From contig CAKSKA010000002.1 in assembly GCA_934464615.1 (NCBI GenBank), positions 124,001 through 188,000 on the forward strand: DNA of 64,000 nucleotides, given 5' to 3'. The notes under the pieces were generated by a model that was not told the origin of the DNA, did no database searches, and was given only the letters and a program-made list of their open reading frames with translations. Below are positions 33,429 to 41,161 of the stretch, piece after piece. Both the position numbers and the translations under genes were made by a program. This DNA comes from an uncultured Eubacteriales bacterium (GTDB taxonomy: Bacteria; Bacillota; Clostridia; Oscillospirales; Acutalibacteraceae). Within the stretch, counting starts at the first letter, position 1. Every line of letters starts with the position of its first letter.

Positions 33429-33505
33429 TGGCGCGCTGAAGAAGATTCGAACTCCCGACCTTCTGGTCCGTAGCCAGACGCTCTATCCAGCTGAGCTATC
33501 AGCGC
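33429..33505 (-). tRNA. tRNA-Arg (anticodon ACG)
   Basis: 77 nt on the minus strand: 7-bp acceptor stem GCGCTGA/TCAGCGC, D-arm TAGCTCAGCTGGATAGAGC, anticodon stem TCTGG/CCAGA with loop CTACGGA (anticodon ACG), T-arm with GTTCGAATC, discriminator G and encoded CCA. The ACG anticodon (ICG after A34 deamination) needs TadA, whose gene is at 44727. Confidence 0.95.
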
Positions 33506-33590
33506 AATTATTAAGTTTGTCCTTAACGGTATCTAATAATAACACATTTCTTTTTAAAAATCAATAGTAAAATTTAATTTTTATTTTTTG

Positions 33591-33619
33591 TTGAAAATTC
33601 TGCCGAACAGTCTTATAAT
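33591..33619 (+). promoter_or_regulatory. Promoter of the DUF3048 gene
   Basis: TTGAAA (33591-33596), 17 bp, TATAAT (33614-33619). First plus-strand transcript of the right arm. Confidence 0.75.
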
Positions 33620-33652
33620 ATTTATATTAAATTTCTTTTTGGGAGTCTTTTT

Positions 33653-34693
33653 ATGTTTAAACGTATACTTTGTGTTTTTGCGGCGGCCGCAATTCTTTTT
33701 ACCCTTGCCGGATGCAAGAAAAAAGATGCCGAAACCCCCGATTCGCCTGTGCCGGACAGCGAACAGACGGTACAGGAAAATCCTTACATACAAAACACGC
33801 TTACCGGCGTTTACGATATTGACAAAGACAAGGCAAACCGCCGTCCCGTTGCAATAATGGTGGATAACGATTCGGTCGCGCAGACCTACACGCAGTCGGG
33901 CATATCCAAAGCGGACATTGTTTACGAAACCGAGACCGAAGGCGGAATTACACGGCTTATGGCTGTGTACGCCGACATAACCAAGGCTCCGCAAATAGGC
34001 GACATACGTTCCGCAAGGTACGTTTATGTGGATCTGGCGCTCGGTCATAACGCAATATACGTTCACTGCGGCCTGGATAAAGTATACTGCGCGCCGCACC
34101 TTAAGGATATTGATAATTTTGAAGTTTTTACCGATTATTACGCACGCCGCATAACCTACGGCAAGGCAAAGGGCTGGCAGACGCTGTTTACCGACGGTGA
34201 AACGCTTTGGAAAGGCTTTAACGAAAAAGGTTGGAAAACCACTGCCGACAATATTAAAAACTGGCAGGATTTTGCGACGGAAAACGAGGAAGTTACTTTA
34301 TCGGGAACAGCCGCAAATACCGTGCTTGCGGCATTTAACGGTTCTTACAAGTCCAAGTTTACATACGATCCTGCCAATAAAAAGTATATAAAAACAAGTT
34401 CCCATGCGGAAAATACCGACCGCAACGATTCCGCGCCTTATTTATTTAAAAATGTGTTTATTCTGCAAACCGATATGTCGTATTACCCCGGAAATTACAG
34501 AAGAAAAATCGATCTTACTTCCGGCACGGGATATTACTGCACGGGCGGCAGCGCAGTTAAAATAAACTGGAAAAAGGGCGACGCGACAAATCCGTTTGTG
34601 TTTACAAACGAGGACGGCACACCCCTTAAAGTAAACGCGGGCAATTCCTGGGTTTGCATTGCCAAAAAGGACGCGCAGATTTCGTTTGAATAA
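33653..34693 (+). CDS. DUF3048 family lipoprotein (YerB-like)
   Basis: The 346-residue protein has a lipoprotein signal ending LAGC (Cys21), an acidic linker, and a DUF3048 domain: 'RRPVAIMVDNDSVAQTYTQSGISKADIVYETETEGGITRLMAVY' and 'IGDIRSARYVYVDLAL'. The C-terminal half ('NVFILQTDMSYYPG...GSAVKINWKKGD') fits the family. Function unknown; it would face outward, attached to the membrane. A terminator separates it from dnaA. Confidence 0.9.
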   Translation: MFKRILCVFAAAAILFTLAGCKKKDAETPDSPVPDSEQTVQENPYIQNTLTGVYDIDKDKANRRPVAIMVDNDSVAQTYTQSGISKADIVYETETEGGITRLMAVYADITKAPQIGDIRSARYVYVDLALGHNAIYVHCGLDKVYCAPHLKDIDNFEVFTDYYARRITYGKAKGWQTLFTDGETLWKGFNEKGWKTTADNIKNWQDFATENEEVTLSGTAANTVLAAFNGSYKSKFTYDPANKKYIKTSSHAENTDRNDSAPYLFKNVFILQTDMSYYPGNYRRKIDLTSGTGYYCTGGSAVKINWKKGDATNPFVFTNEDGTPLKVNAGNSWVCIAKKDAQISFE

Positions 34694-34714
34694 CTTTTGC
34701 GTAAAATTTGATTT

Positions 34715-34745
34715 AAACCGCGATTTTTTATCGCGGTTTTTTGTT
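34715..34745 (+). terminator. Terminator upstream of dnaA
   Basis: Perfect 10-bp arms (34715-34724, 34730-34739), 5-nt T loop, T tail. Confidence 0.8.
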
Positions 34746-34838
34746 TTTTTCTTAAAGATGTCGGTGAATGTCGCAAAGTGAAATGTTAATATATTATTGC
34801 ACCGGCCGGCGCAGACTGCAAATTATATCTGTAATTTA

Positions 34839-34912
34839 ATATATATAATATATTATTATATTATATATTGAAAATTGCGAAATTCTGTGGTATAATCTTG
34901 TAGTGTGGATAT
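34839..34912 (+). promoter_or_regulatory. dnaA promoter region with AT-rich stretch and a DnaA-box-like site
   Basis: TTGAAA (34868-34873), 17 bp, TATAAT (34891-34896) is a near-perfect promoter. A run of alternating T/A (about 34839-34867) precedes it. TGTGGATAT (34904-34912), one mismatch from the DnaA box, lies at the expected start point and could mediate autoregulation. The AT run is a candidate unwinding element. Confidence 0.7.
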
Positions 34913-34977
34913 TTATGTTTCTTTAAAATTTAAAAAGCCTGTAGGCAGAATTTCGGGCTTATAAAGGAGAGAATATT

Positions 34978-36297
34978 TTGCAAATAGAATCTATTGGGGA
35001 CATCTGGAACTGCGTGTGCGACGAAATTAAAACCAAGGTTACCGACATAACCTTTAACGTCTGGTTTGTGGAATTAAAACCGGTATCGCTTGAAAACGGC
35101 GTTTTTACGCTTTCCATCGGTTCTTCTTACAAAAAAAAGATAGTTGAGTCTACATACATACCGCTTTTAAAAGAATGTATTAAAAACATTATGGGTATTG
35201 ATATGGACGTAAAAATAATTAACGAAAGCGAAAAGGAAACGCCCAGACCGGCAAACACAAATCCCTCTTTTGAGGATTCCTTTACTTTTGATAATTTTAT
35301 TGTGGGACAGACCAACCGTTTTGCCCATGCCGCAGCCATGTCCGTTGCGGATTTTCCCGCGACGAGTTATAACCCTTTGGTTATTTACGGTCCGTCGGGT
35401 GTAGGTAAAACCCACCTTCTTTTTGCCATAAAGAACGAACTTGCCAAAAAACATCCCGATTACAAAGTGGAATTTATACGCGGCGAGGAATTTACAAATC
35501 AGTTAATACACGCCCTGCAGGAAAACGGAATGGGACTCGGCACTATTGAGGAATTCCGCAACCGTTACAGGAGCGTGGACGTTTTGCTTGTGGACGATAT
35601 ACACTTTATTGCCGGAAAAGAAGCAACGCAGGAGGAATTTTTTAATACCTTTAACGTGTTGCTGCAAAACAACAAACAAATAGTTGTAACGCTTGACCGT
35701 CCGCCCAAAGCAATTTCCACTCTTGAAAACCGCATACGTTCCCGTTTTGAAAGCGGATTGCTTGCCGATATAACCCCGGCGGATTTTGAAACGCGCGTGG
35801 GTATTATAAACAAAAAGGCGGAACAGCTTAATATTGCGCTGTCGGAGGAAATTGTTTACGAAATTGCGAAGAAAATAATAGCAAACACCCGCCAGCTTGA
35901 AGGTGTGGTTAAAAAATTACAGGTTTACATAAAACTTGAAAATAAAGAGCCTACTTTGCCTGTATTGCGTAATTTTATAAGGGACGTTATAACCGACACC
36001 CAGCCCGAACCGATAAAGATTGAGCGCATTATTGAAGAAGTCGCGCGCACATACAGGGTTTCGGAATCGGATATCCTTTCAAAACGTAAAACAGCGCAGT
36101 TGGCGCAGGCAAGGCAGATAGCAATGTACATTGCAAGGGAAACGACGGAACTGCCGTATCAGGCTATAGGGGAAAGTTTCGGCAAAGACCATTCCACAGT
36201 GCTTTACAATGTACGCAAAGTTGAGGATTTTTTAAAGGACAAGCCTTACGAAAAAGAAGTTGTGGACGAGATAATCCGCAATTTAAAAGAGGAATAG
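34978..36297 (+). CDS. dnaA: Chromosomal replication initiator protein DnaA
   Basis: DnaA binds oriC, melts it and loads the helicase. The 439-residue product has the N-terminal DnaB-interacting domain (1-80), a short linker, the AAA+ core with Walker A 'GPSGVGKTHL' (about residue 140), Walker B 'VLLVDDIHFIAG' and the arginine-finger region 'RIRSRFESGLL'. The C-terminal DNA-binding domain has the signature 'GESFGKDHSTVLYNVRKV'. Translation starts at TTG (34978) after AAAGGAG; no nearby ATG fits. It begins the conserved dnaA-dnaN-recF-gyrBA run. Confidence 0.98.
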   Translation: MQIESIGDIWNCVCDEIKTKVTDITFNVWFVELKPVSLENGVFTLSIGSSYKKKIVESTYIPLLKECIKNIMGIDMDVKIINESEKETPRPANTNPSFEDSFTFDNFIVGQTNRFAHAAAMSVADFPATSYNPLVIYGPSGVGKTHLLFAIKNELAKKHPDYKVEFIRGEEFTNQLIHALQENGMGLGTIEEFRNRYRSVDVLLVDDIHFIAGKEATQEEFFNTFNVLLQNNKQIVVTLDRPPKAISTLENRIRSRFESGLLADITPADFETRVGIINKKAEQLNIALSEEIVYEIAKKIIANTRQLEGVVKKLQVYIKLENKEPTLPVLRNFIRDVITDTQPEPIKIERIIEEVARTYRVSESDILSKRKTAQLAQARQIAMYIARETTELPYQAIGESFGKDHSTVLYNVRKVEDFLKDKPYEKEVVDEIIRNLKEE

Positions 36298-36329
36298 TTT
36301 TTAACATTTTTAACATTAATTAACCGCGT

Positions 36330-36401
36330 GTTATAAACAACGGTGTTTATAACTTAAAATTAAAAAAGTTATTCTATTTTTTATCCTCTTTTTTATCAAC
36401 A
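36330..36401. promoter_or_regulatory. Inverted repeat and DnaA-box-like site between dnaA and dnaN
   Basis: A perfect 10-bp dyad (36330-36339 and 36344-36353, 4-nt spacer ACGG) is followed by TTATCAACA (36393-36401), one mismatch from the DnaA box. The 240-bp AT-rich spacer is a candidate part of oriC or of dnaN control. Confidence 0.5.
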
Positions 36402-36537
36402 GTGTAAATAGGCTTGTACAAAGGCTTTAAGCGGGTTTTTAACAGAATTCACCGACTATATTACTACTGTTATCTTATTTACTTACGTAAATAGCAAAAA
36501 CCGTAATTTTTTTTAAAAATAAAGGAGATAGGGCAAA

Positions 36538-37638
36538 ATGAAATTTTCGGCTAACAGAGAAGAATTGCTTGAGGTTGTAAATCATCTCTCGCGTATAGTA
36601 AGTGCAAAAACTTCCCTGCCTGTGCTTGACGGCATTTTGATGTCCGCCGAAGCAGGCAAGTTAACCCTTATAAGTTATAATTTGGAAATGGGTATTAAAA
36701 AGGAAATATACGCAAACACAAGCGACGCCGGCGACATTGTTATAAACGCAAAGATTTTCGGCGAAATACTGCGCAGGATGAACGGTTTATCGGTTGAAAT
36801 AGAAGCCGACGACAGACTTATGTGTCACATTACAAGCGGTTCGGCGTCTTTTGATATTATGGGTATGTCGGCGACGGATTTTCCGGAAATGCCCACGGTG
36901 GTAGGAGTAGATCCCATTGTTTTAAGCGGTGAGATTATTAAAAACATGGTAAGGCGCACAATATTTGCGGTTGCCGCAAGCGAAGGTCAGCGCCCGATAC
37001 TTACCGGCGTTAAAGTTAATATTGACGCAGGCAGTATACAGTTTGTTGCGATAGACGGCTACCGTCTTGCAATCCGCAAGGAAAAAATAAATATAAATAC
37101 TTCCGCCGAATTTGTAGTATCAGGCAAAGGTATAAGCGAGGTTGTAAAACTTATATCCGACGACAGCAGCGACGTTAATATATACGTCGGCAAAAATCTT
37201 ATAAGTTTTGAAATTGAGGGTTATTTGTTTATTTCCCGTCTGCTTGAGGGCAGTTTTGTGGATTACGCAAAAACAATTCCCGCAACATACAAGCAAAGGA
37301 TTTTTGTAAATACAAAGGATTTAATTGATACAATAGACCGTATAAGCCCCGTAATAAACGACGCTTTTTCAACACCGGTAAGGTGCATTGTAAGCGAAGA
37401 TAATATTTTGTTCAGCTGTTCTTCGTCCGTAGGACGCGCAACCGAAAAATTCCCGATAACGCTTGAGGGCGAAGAATTTGAAATAGGTCTTAACAGCAGA
37501 TATTTGCTGGAAGCGCTTAAAGCAGCCGAAACAGATAAAGTAAAGATAGAATTTAACGGCGCTACATCGGGTGTGCTTATAAAACCGTATGAAAATGACG
37601 AATTTTTGTATATGATAATGCCGATGAGGATGAAATAA
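36538..37638 (+). CDS. dnaN: DNA polymerase III beta subunit (sliding clamp)
   Basis: The 366-residue clamp encircles DNA and tethers the polymerase. Three repeated clamp domains are visible, with 'LPVLDGILMSAEAGKLTLISYNLEMGI' in the first and 'GQRPILTGVKVNI' in the second. The C-terminal end is 'YENDEFLYMIMPMRMK', matching the family tail. AAAGGAGAT precedes the ATG. Its stop overlaps the start of the S4-domain gene by one base. Confidence 0.98.
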   Translation: MKFSANREELLEVVNHLSRIVSAKTSLPVLDGILMSAEAGKLTLISYNLEMGIKKEIYANTSDAGDIVINAKIFGEILRRMNGLSVEIEADDRLMCHITSGSASFDIMGMSATDFPEMPTVVGVDPIVLSGEIIKNMVRRTIFAVAASEGQRPILTGVKVNIDAGSIQFVAIDGYRLAIRKEKININTSAEFVVSGKGISEVVKLISDDSSDVNIYVGKNLISFEIEGYLFISRLLEGSFVDYAKTIPATYKQRIFVNTKDLIDTIDRISPVINDAFSTPVRCIVSEDNILFSCSSSVGRATEKFPITLEGEEFEIGLNSRYLLEALKAAETDKVKIEFNGATSGVLIKPYENDEFLYMIMPMRMK

Positions 37639-37841
37639 TGAAAATTTCAATTAAGGAAGATTTTATAAAGCTGGATTCTTTGCTTAAATACAGCACAGTC
37701 GCGCAGACAGGCGGACATGCAAAAATTATGATACAAAACGGTGAGGTTTGCGTTAACGGCGAAATTTGTACGCAGCGCGGCAAAAAAGTGCACAAGGGCG
37801 ATACCGTGACGGTAAACGGTACCGAAATTACGGTTGAATAA
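37638..37841 (+). CDS. S4 domain RNA-binding protein (YaaA-like)
   Basis: The 67-residue protein consists of one S4 RNA-binding fold: 'FIKLDSLLKYSTVAQTGGHAKIMIQNGEVCVNGEICTQRGKKVHKGDTVTVNG'. The gene sits between dnaN and recF in many Firmicutes (yaaA of B. subtilis). A role in ribosome assembly has been proposed for the family. It overlaps both neighbours by 1 bp, so it is translationally coupled. Confidence 0.9.
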   Translation: MKISIKEDFIKLDSLLKYSTVAQTGGHAKIMIQNGEVCVNGEICTQRGKKVHKGDTVTVNGTEITVE

Positions 37842-38902
37842 TGGTTATTAAAAAAGTAAACATTAAGAATTTCCGAAATATTGCGGATATTTGCTTTACA
37901 CCGGATGAAAAAGTAAATGTTTTATGCGGTGACAACGCGCAGGGCAAAACCAATATTATAGAGGCGTTGTGGCTTTTTACAGGTGCTAAGAGTTTCAGGG
38001 GCGCGCATGACGCGCAGCTGCTGCAAAAGGGCAAGCAAAAAGGTGAAATATGCGCCGAGTTTGAAAGCGGCGGTGTTGAAAATACGGCAAAAATAATAAT
38101 AGGCGAAAAAAGGGAAGCCTTTTTAAACGGAAAAAAACTTAAAAATCCGGCGGAACTTTCAAAATATTTTTTTGCTTTTGTTTTTTCTCCTCAGGATATA
38201 ACGCTTGCAAGCGCCGCGCCTGCCGTACGAAGAAGATTTTTGGATACGGCGGTATGCCAGATAAGTCCTATGTATATACAGTATCTTAAAGATTATACAA
38301 GGGCGGTTACACAGCGCAACAATATTTTAAGGGACTGCAAATTTGACGCAGGCAAAAAAATATTTTTAGATGATTTTGAGCAGGCAATTATTAAAAACGG
38401 CGAAAAAATACTTGATTACCGCAGGCGGTATATAAACAAACTGTCGCAGATTATTCCCGATATTTTTTCAAAACTTACCGAAAATAAGGAAGTGCTTGAT
38501 ATTTCTTATATTTCAAGCATAAACGGCGATTACGAAACGGCACTTAAAAACAGCCGGAGTGAAGATATTATAAGGGGTATGACTGCGGTAGGTCCGCACA
38601 GGGACGACATCTGCTTTAAAATAAACGGTTTTACCGCAAAGGAATATTCTTCGCAAGGACAGAAGCGCAGCATTGCGATAGCGCTTAAAATAGCCGGTGC
38701 CGAAATTCTTAAAACCGCTACCGGTCAGCCGCCGACAGCCTTGTTTGACGACGTTATGAGCGAACTTGACAAAACCCGTCAGGATTACATACTTAATCAC
38801 ATTAAAAACTGGCAGGTGTTTATAACCTGCTGCGAAAAAGCGCATTTTGAAAATATGCGGCAGGGAAAAATCTTTTTTATAAGAAACGGCGGTGTAGTTT
38901 AA
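37841..38902 (+). CDS. recF: DNA replication and repair protein RecF
   Basis: The 353-residue SMC-like ATPase helps load RecA on gapped DNA. It shows Walker A 'GDNAQGKTNIIEAL' (about residue 29), the signature 'SSQGQKRSIAIALKIA' and Walker B 'PTALFDDVMSELD'. It starts on the last base of the S4-domain gene and is followed immediately by remB. Confidence 0.97.
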   Translation: MVIKKVNIKNFRNIADICFTPDEKVNVLCGDNAQGKTNIIEALWLFTGAKSFRGAHDAQLLQKGKQKGEICAEFESGGVENTAKIIIGEKREAFLNGKKLKNPAELSKYFFAFVFSPQDITLASAAPAVRRRFLDTAVCQISPMYIQYLKDYTRAVTQRNNILRDCKFDAGKKIFLDDFEQAIIKNGEKILDYRRRYINKLSQIIPDIFSKLTENKEVLDISYISSINGDYETALKNSRSEDIIRGMTAVGPHRDDICFKINGFTAKEYSSQGQKRSIAIALKIAGAEILKTATGQPPTALFDDVMSELDKTRQDYILNHIKNWQVFITCCEKAHFENMRQGKIFFIRNGGVV

Positions 38903-39202
38903 TTGTATTTGCATTTGGGTGCCAACACGGTTATAAAAAAGGATGATATTGTAGGAATTTTTGACCTTGACAACACAACGGTTGCAAAAATTTCAAGGTG
39001 GTATTTATACGTTGCGCAAAGGCGCGGGCAGATTATAAATATTACCGACGAATTGCCGAAATCCTTTATTGTGTGTGTGGGTAAAGATAAAAAACAGAAA
39101 ATTTATTTGTCGCAATTATCGGCCGCAACACTTAAAAAAAGAAATAACTTTTTAAGTGTAACGGACGGTTTAACCGATACAGAATCAGAAACGGAGAAAT
39201 AA
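38903..39202 (+). CDS. remB: RemB-like DUF370 regulator
   Basis: The 99-residue protein matches the extracellular-matrix regulator RemB/YaaB: 'YLHLGANTVIKKDDIVGIFDLDNTTVAKISRWYL' and 'PKSFIVCVGKDKKQKIYLSQLSAATLKKR'. In B. subtilis the paralogue RemA activates matrix genes; RemB lies between recF and gyrB as here. It starts with TTG immediately after the recF stop. Confidence 0.9.
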   Translation: MYLHLGANTVIKKDDIVGIFDLDNTTVAKISRWYLYVAQRRGQIINITDELPKSFIVCVGKDKKQKIYLSQLSAATLKKRNNFLSVTDGLTDTESETEK

Positions 39203-39203
39203 A

Positions 39204-41141
39204 ATGGAAGAAAACATAAATACGCCCGTACAGGAAAAATACGACGAAAGTTCCATACAGGTACTTGAGGGACTTGAAGCGGTAAGAAAAAGACCGGGTA
39301 TGTACATAGGCTCTACGGGAGAGCGCGGACTGCACCATCTGGTATATGAAATTGTTGATAACTCCATAGACGAGGCATTGGCAGGATATTGCGACAAAAT
39401 ACTTGTGGAATTGCTTGACGACGGCGTTGTAAGGGTAACGGATAACGGACGTGGAATACCTGTAGGTATAAACGCGCAAAAGGGAATACCCACGGTAACC
39501 GTTGTATTTACGATTTTGCACGCGGGCGGTAAGTTCGGCGGCAGCGGATACAAGGTATCGGGCGGTCTGCACGGCGTGGGCGCGTCGGTTGTTAACGCGC
39601 TGTCATCGTATTTGGAAGTAACCGTTAAGGACGGAAAACATATTTACCGTCAGCGTTACGAAAAAGGAAATATAGCAAGCGAGCTTGAAATTATAGGCGA
39701 TACGACCGAAACTGGAACGTCGGTTTTGTTTAAACCCGATCCTACAATTTTTACGGACACCACCACTTACGATTACGATACACTTATAAACAGACTGCGC
39801 GAACAGGCATTTTTAAATGCCGGCATACGCGTTGTACTGCTTGATAGGCGCGAAGGCTACGAGCAGAGAGAGACCGACCTTTGTTTTGAAGGCGGTATTA
39901 AAAGTTATGTTGAATTTTTGCTTGCCGGCATGAAAAAGGATAAACTTAACAAAGACGTTATTTATCTTAATACAACCGTCGGCGATTCATCAGCCGAAAT
40001 AGCGTTTTTGTGGTCTACCGCATACGACAGCAAAATTATGTCCTTTGCAAATACAATACACACGGTGGACGGCGGCACGCACGAGCAGGGATTCAGGATG
40101 AGTCTTGCTTCCACCGTTAACAAATACGCCTTTGCATTTAAAAAGTTAAAGGAAGGCAACCCGAAATTAAAAGCCGAAGATATACTTGAGGGTATTGTTG
40201 CGGTAGTTTCGGTAAAACTTACAGACGCCCAGTTTGAGAGTCAGACCAAAGCAAAACTCGGCAACACGTCTATAAGGACGGTTGTAAGCAATTTGGTGTC
40301 CGACGGACTGTATTCCTATCTTGAGGATCATCCGGCGGAAGCGGGAATTATTATTGATAAGTGCATTGCTTCCTCAAACGCGCGTGAAGCGGCACAGAAA
40401 GCAAGGGAAGCGTCAAGAAATAAGTCGGGCATAGGCGGCAAAACAAGAATGCCCGAAAAACTTACGGACTGCATATCCGACGACGCAAGCAAGACAGAAA
40501 TATTTATCGTCGAGGGCGACAGCGCCGGCGGCAGTGCGGTTGAAGGCAGAAATTCCACTTATCAGGCAATTTTGCCGCTTTGGGGTAAAATGCTTAATGT
40601 TGAAAAAGCAAGGGAAGACAAAGTTTACGGCAACGATAAATTAACCCCTGTAATTGTGGCTTTGGGCACCGGTATAGGCGAGAATTTTGATATAAGCAAA
40701 CTGCGTTACGATAAAATTGTTATTATGGCGGATGCCGACGTAGACGGCTCGCATATACGCACGCTGCTGCTTACATTTTTCTTCCGTTATATGCCGCAGT
40801 TGATTGAGGAAGGCCATATTTATTTGGCACAGCCTCCGCTTTTCCGTGTATCAAAGGGTAAACAGCACTTTGACGCGTTTACCGAAGAAGAAAAAGCGGC
40901 GTATATTGAAAAACTCGGCGGTACGGCGGACGTACAGCGTTATAAGGGCTTGGGTGAAATGGATCCCGATCAGCTTTGGGAAACAACGCTTGATCCGGAA
41001 GAAAGAACGCTGCTTAAAGTTTCCATGACCGACGCACAGGCGGCAGACGAAACATTTACAATGCTTATGGGCGAAGAGGTTGAACCCAGACGCAAGTTTA
41101 TTGAAGATAACGCGGTATTTGCTACCGATTTGGATATTTAA
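39204..41141 (+). CDS. gyrB: DNA gyrase subunit B
   Basis: The 645-residue ATPase subunit of gyrase. GHKL motifs: 'EIVDNSIDEALAG' and 'VTDNGRGIPVGI', then 'GLHGVGASVVNALS'. The TOPRIM part has 'FIVEGDSAGGSAVEGRN' and 'IMADADVDGSHIRTLLLTF', followed by 'QRYKGLGEMDPDQLWETT'. Together with GyrA it introduces negative supercoils. It is 20 bp upstream of gyrA. Confidence 0.98.
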   Translation: MEENINTPVQEKYDESSIQVLEGLEAVRKRPGMYIGSTGERGLHHLVYEIVDNSIDEALAGYCDKILVELLDDGVVRVTDNGRGIPVGINAQKGIPTVTVVFTILHAGGKFGGSGYKVSGGLHGVGASVVNALSSYLEVTVKDGKHIYRQRYEKGNIASELEIIGDTTETGTSVLFKPDPTIFTDTTTYDYDTLINRLREQAFLNAGIRVVLLDRREGYEQRETDLCFEGGIKSYVEFLLAGMKKDKLNKDVIYLNTTVGDSSAEIAFLWSTAYDSKIMSFANTIHTVDGGTHEQGFRMSLASTVNKYAFAFKKLKEGNPKLKAEDILEGIVAVVSVKLTDAQFESQTKAKLGNTSIRTVVSNLVSDGLYSYLEDHPAEAGIIIDKCIASSNAREAAQKAREASRNKSGIGGKTRMPEKLTDCISDDASKTEIFIVEGDSAGGSAVEGRNSTYQAILPLWGKMLNVEKAREDKVYGNDKLTPVIVALGTGIGENFDISKLRYDKIVIMADADVDGSHIRTLLLTFFFRYMPQLIEEGHIYLAQPPLFRVSKGKQHFDAFTEEEKAAYIEKLGGTADVQRYKGLGEMDPDQLWETTLDPEERTLLKVSMTDAQAADETFTMLMGEEVEPRRKFIEDNAVFATDLDI

Positions 41142-41161
41142 GGAAAGAGGGACGAGAGAAT

